DNA of 64,000 nucleotides from IMG/VR virus record IMGVR_UViG_3300010160_000023, positions 62,001 through 126,000 of that record. One strand, 5' to 3'. Source of the DNA: a virus. Positions 61,647-64,000 of this stretch are shown here, piece by piece (the first letter of the stretch is position 1; each line of letters opens with the position of its first letter). Under the pieces are notes generated by a model, which was not told where the DNA came from, made no database searches, and saw only the letters and a program-made list of their open reading frames with translations. Position numbers and translations under genes: made by a program.

Positions 61647-63267
61647 AAAAATGTACTCTGTTATGAGTTATGGGGCTGGATAGTAAAATTGCTGGCTTAA
61701 CTTTATTCTGTTTTGTTAATGTGTAGATATGACTCATCCATGTCTGCTCATAGGGATGAGCCCATTTTGTATCTAAAAATAACTTGGTATTACCTTCTTG
61801 ACTTATTATATGGGGCCAGTTAGAGTAGTAAACCTCCCCTTCTGCAAAGGGTATGTTATTAAAAGTTTTTATGCAAGAGTACTTTGTAGGTGGTTTTTTA
61901 TTGATATCTCCAAAATATTCTATCCTTTGATGTTGAGGAACATTATGCCATGCCCATTGCTCCCCATTGTGTCCAAAGAATTCACTAAAACTTAATTTTA
62001 GAAAATCATAATTTTCATTATCCATAATTTTAACAATATTATCAAATAGATTATTGACCTTTTTCAAAAAACCAAATTGACAAGTATCTACACGAAGATC
62101 TAGCAACATATCATCTTCAAAAAATAACATATACTTAGAACCAGACTCTGCAAAATGTTCTGCTGCTAATTGTCTTGCTCTACAGATTCCAAGATTTCCT
62201 TTTCTTATTTCTTCGAAATTATATTTTTGAGAAATAGCGTCATATTTTTCGAATAGTTCTGTTTTTGTTGTGTTATTGATTAGGATTTTTCTAGTTTTGC
62301 TTAGAAATTTAGAATCAAATTGCTCAAAAGAATCAAGCACCATTTGTAATTGTTCTGGAGAATTAAAAGCATTTATGTATAAAATAATATCATCATTTGA
62401 ATTTTTGTATAGATTTTGATTCGCTTGTTCAATTTTTGTAGTATTATTTTTTACATTTTCAAAGAAAGTATTAATCAGTCCATCTGAATTGATTGGCTCA
62501 TATGAGTATATGTCTTCGTCAAGATATGTCATTAATGTAAAAATACTCTCTTCAGTACCCATAAAGCCTGAATTTAAAGTTTCATTTAATAGAGAATAAT
62601 ACAAAGTATTAGCTTCGGCTATATATTCTTTTCTACCTCCAAAAAATCCACCTCTAGCTACTCTATTAACAGAAGGAGAATTTGCAAATTTTCTCATTCC
62701 ATTTATATCAAAGCCATGAATTTCTGAAGATGTTTCGTAAGGAAAAGTAACAAAAAGAAATTTTTTAGTAAATTTTTCTATTTTATCTATTACTTTATCA
62801 TGACTAAGATATCCAGTGTGAACAGTATTAGATATTCCACCATCAATCCAGAAAAAATAGTCACTATCAAATGGATTAAAAATACTAGCATTATTAAGAA
62901 GGAACATTTTGCTCATAACCATAGGATTGTACCATTCCATTTTTGCTTGGGTACTATCCTTTAACCATCCTGTTTGATTAAGCCAATTCTCATTTGTCCT
63001 TATTTTTTGTATTTTGTCAAAAAAAGGAAAGAAATCACCAGCAAAATTCTCTTTTCTGTGGTGATAAACAGCAGTATTACTTTTATCTCTATATTCCCAT
63101 ACTAAATTTTCTAAGCTTGGGTCTATAAAAATAGCAAGATTAATATCTTTAACAGAGAGGAGGGCTTTAAATTTATCTATATAATGCTCAAAACTCCTAC
63201 TCCAACCTTCCGATAAATCGGATCTACCCAAATCCCAGATGCCCGTGACCAGTGTTGTTTTATTCAT
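61618..63267 (-). CDS. Bifunctional HtrL/WlaTC-like plus GT2-like protein
   Basis: 549 aa. First half (TTLVTGIWDLGRSDLSEGWSR, MVMSKMFLLNNA, YFFWIDGGISNTV) matches the HtrL/YibB/WlaTC family (PF09612 from memory), second half (LGICRARQLAAEHF...YMLFFEDDMLL) is a GT2-like domain with EDD. The fusion may do two sugar additions. First gene of the minus operon. ATG 63267 chosen; no promoter found on this strand. Confidence 0.75.
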   Translation of the reverse strand: MNKTTLVTGIWDLGRSDLSEGWSRSFEHYIDKFKALLSVKDINLAIFIDPSLENLVWEYRDKSNTAVYHHRKENFAGDFFPFFDKIQKIRTNENWLNQTGWLKDSTQAKMEWYNPMVMSKMFLLNNASIFNPFDSDYFFWIDGGISNTVHTGYLSHDKVIDKIEKFTKKFLFVTFPYETSSEIHGFDINGMRKFANSPSVNRVARGGFFGGRKEYIAEANTLYYSLLNETLNSGFMGTEESIFTLMTYLDEDIYSYEPINSDGLINTFFENVKNNTTKIEQANQNLYKNSNDDIILYINAFNSPEQLQMVLDSFEQFDSKFLSKTRKILINNTTKTELFEKYDAISQKYNFEEIRKGNLGICRARQLAAEHFAESGSKYMLFFEDDMLLDLRVDTCQFGFLKKVNNLFDNIVKIMDNENYDFLKLSFSEFFGHNGEQWAWHNVPQHQRIEYFGDINKKPPTKYSCIKTFNNIPFAEGEVYYSNWPHIISQEGNTKLFLDTKWAHPYEQTWMSHIYTLTKQNKVKPAILLSSPITHNRVHFYDAEERREN

Positions 63268-63383
63268 TAGAATTATTGAGTAATTGGAGTAGTAAGTATA
63301 AGTAATATCCACCGACCTGCATCAATATTAAATCGTTCCTGTTGGTAGGCAACTTAGGGAAATTTTAGAACATATGGGCTATC

Positions 63384-63412
63384 TTGACAAAATGGAAGTT
63401 ATGACATATACT
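63384..63412 (+). promoter_or_regulatory. Promoter without CGATA box
   Basis: TTGACA 63384-63389, 17-bp spacer, TATACT 63407-63412; upstream GGCAACTTAGGG is a cassette remnant. Starts the next + strand unit. Confidence 0.75.
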
Positions 63413-63464
63413 AATTTGTAAGTATCTAATTCCCTTTTTCGTTGAGGTTTAATTTCGATATAAA

Positions 63465-63668
63465 ATGGCTAAAAATTTTCAAGAGGATTCTGGAGATAGG
63501 AAGGATTTTAGAAGGAAACAGCTTAAAAATAAATTCTTGGACAAGAAAGACAAATCTTTCGATGATAGAGGTGTTCCTAAGTTCAATAAAGAACTTAAAA
63601 GAAAAAAGGAGCATATGAAAGAAGAAGAAATTTGGGAAGATTGGAAGGAGAACTATAAGTATGACTAA
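63465..63668 (+). CDS. Small highly charged protein
   Basis: 67 aa, starts MAKNFQEDSGDRKDF; Lys/Glu/Asp-rich with almost no hydrophobic residues. Overlaps the next gene by 8 nt. Probably disordered. Confidence 0.65.
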   Translation: MAKNFQEDSGDRKDFRRKQLKNKFLDKKDKSFDDRGVPKFNKELKRKKEHMKEEEIWEDWKENYKYD

Positions 63669-63906
63669 ATATATAGAAGAGCTTAGTAATGGGGATGCTT
63701 TTATATTGAACAATAATACTTATATTCTATCTTCAGATTTTAAGAAGAATGGAGATAGACTTAGCGTGAGTCTTACTGACGGTAATTCAAGATGGGTTAA
63801 GCCAAACGAAATGATAGAAGCTGTACAATTATTTATAATGGATAAAGATAATAATATTATAGCTATTAAAGAGAGCAAAAAAGAACATGTGGATAATCAA
63901 GCTTAA
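63661..63906 (+). CDS. Small beta-rich protein
   Basis: 81 aa. ELSNGDAFILNNNTYILSSDFKKNG...LTDGNSRWVKPNE resembles short phage proteins with GDxFxxxxxxYxxTxDFKxNGxRlcxxLxxGxxRWxxxxxxV, function unknown. Overlaps the next gene by 10 nt. Confidence 0.75.
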   Translation: MTKYIEELSNGDAFILNNNTYILSSDFKKNGDRLSVSLTDGNSRWVKPNEMIEAVQLFIMDKDNNIIAIKESKKEHVDNQA

Positions 63907-64000
63907 AACATTCTTCAAGTCTTTGATGTTTCATATTTGGGCAGGGTCGCCTAAGAGTTCTCAGTCAGAAATAGATTCTAGATATCTAATATGTTTAAGT
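63897..64000 (+). CDS. Partial gene, N-terminus
   Basis: ATG 63897 opens a frame running off the window: MWIIKLKTFFKSLMFHIWAG, then SPKSSQSEIDSRYLIC. The pattern (F..al..H...G.p..s..e...R...C) recalls small phage zinc proteins, but the Cys cluster lies outside. Confidence 0.5.

Noticed and set aside
54876-63312. Glycan cluster as a separate integrated element
   Set aside because: No integrase, transposase, direct repeats or attachment site were seen at its borders; composition is similar to the neighbouring right part of the window.

Overview
This window is AT-rich, about 95% coding and packed with very small genes (most under 120 codons) that often overlap by ATGA or TAATG. It holds rIIA/rIIB-type proteins, a RepB-type primase, ThyX, DNA ligase, RuvB, UvdE, an endonuclease VII-like nuclease, HNH nucleases, about ten recognisable tRNAs and a tmRNA. 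No ribosomal proteins, core metabolism or virion structural genes are present. The best reading is an early/accessory part of a large tailed-phage genome. Promoters are sigma70-like (TTGACA-17-TATAAT). Several small secreted proteins resemble, from memory, short secreted proteins of Planctomycetes, so a planctomycete host is a weak inference.

Layout. 1-12.5 kb (+): tiny genes separated by eleven copies of a roughly 140-bp intergenic cassette (stem-loop, GC-rich block, second stem-loop, promoter), a structured 320-nt RNA candidate, and most of the tRNAs with an HNH gene among them. 12.5-17 kb: micro-proteins, membrane peptides, two secreted proteins and copies of a fixed-length 41-nt motif (seven copies overall, 3.4-16.2 kb). 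17-34 kb: long polycistronic runs with ASCH, DUF3820-like, zinc-ribbon, phosphoesterase, PRTase-like, SET, ThyX, zincin-like, UvdE and deaminase-like genes. 34-41 kb: tRNA-Ile, tmRNA, endonuclease VII-like protein, DNA ligase, RuvC-like protein, an AT-rich inverted-repeat region, an HhH-GPD-like protein and a phosphoesterase. 41-48 kb: a tRNA split by a group I intron, a second kinase-like protein, rIIA, rIIB and primase. 48-55 kb: RuvB, an actin/Hsp70-fold protein, HNH, a secreted trypsin-like protease and a subtilase. 54.9-63.3 kb (-): a nine-gene glycosyltransferase/methyltransferase cluster plus one secreted protein. 63.4-64 kb: small + strand genes resume.

How it may work together. Many promoters carry a G(A/C)CGATA box inside the -35/-10 spacer, suggesting one regulator or modified polymerase coordinates expression. 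Ligase, RuvB, RuvC-like, UvdE, HhH-GPD-like and endonuclease VII-like genes form a recombination/repair set; ThyX and the deaminase-like protein supply nucleotides; tRNAs and tmRNA support phage translation. The glycan cluster probably modifies the virion or host envelope. Most remaining small genes have no assignable function.
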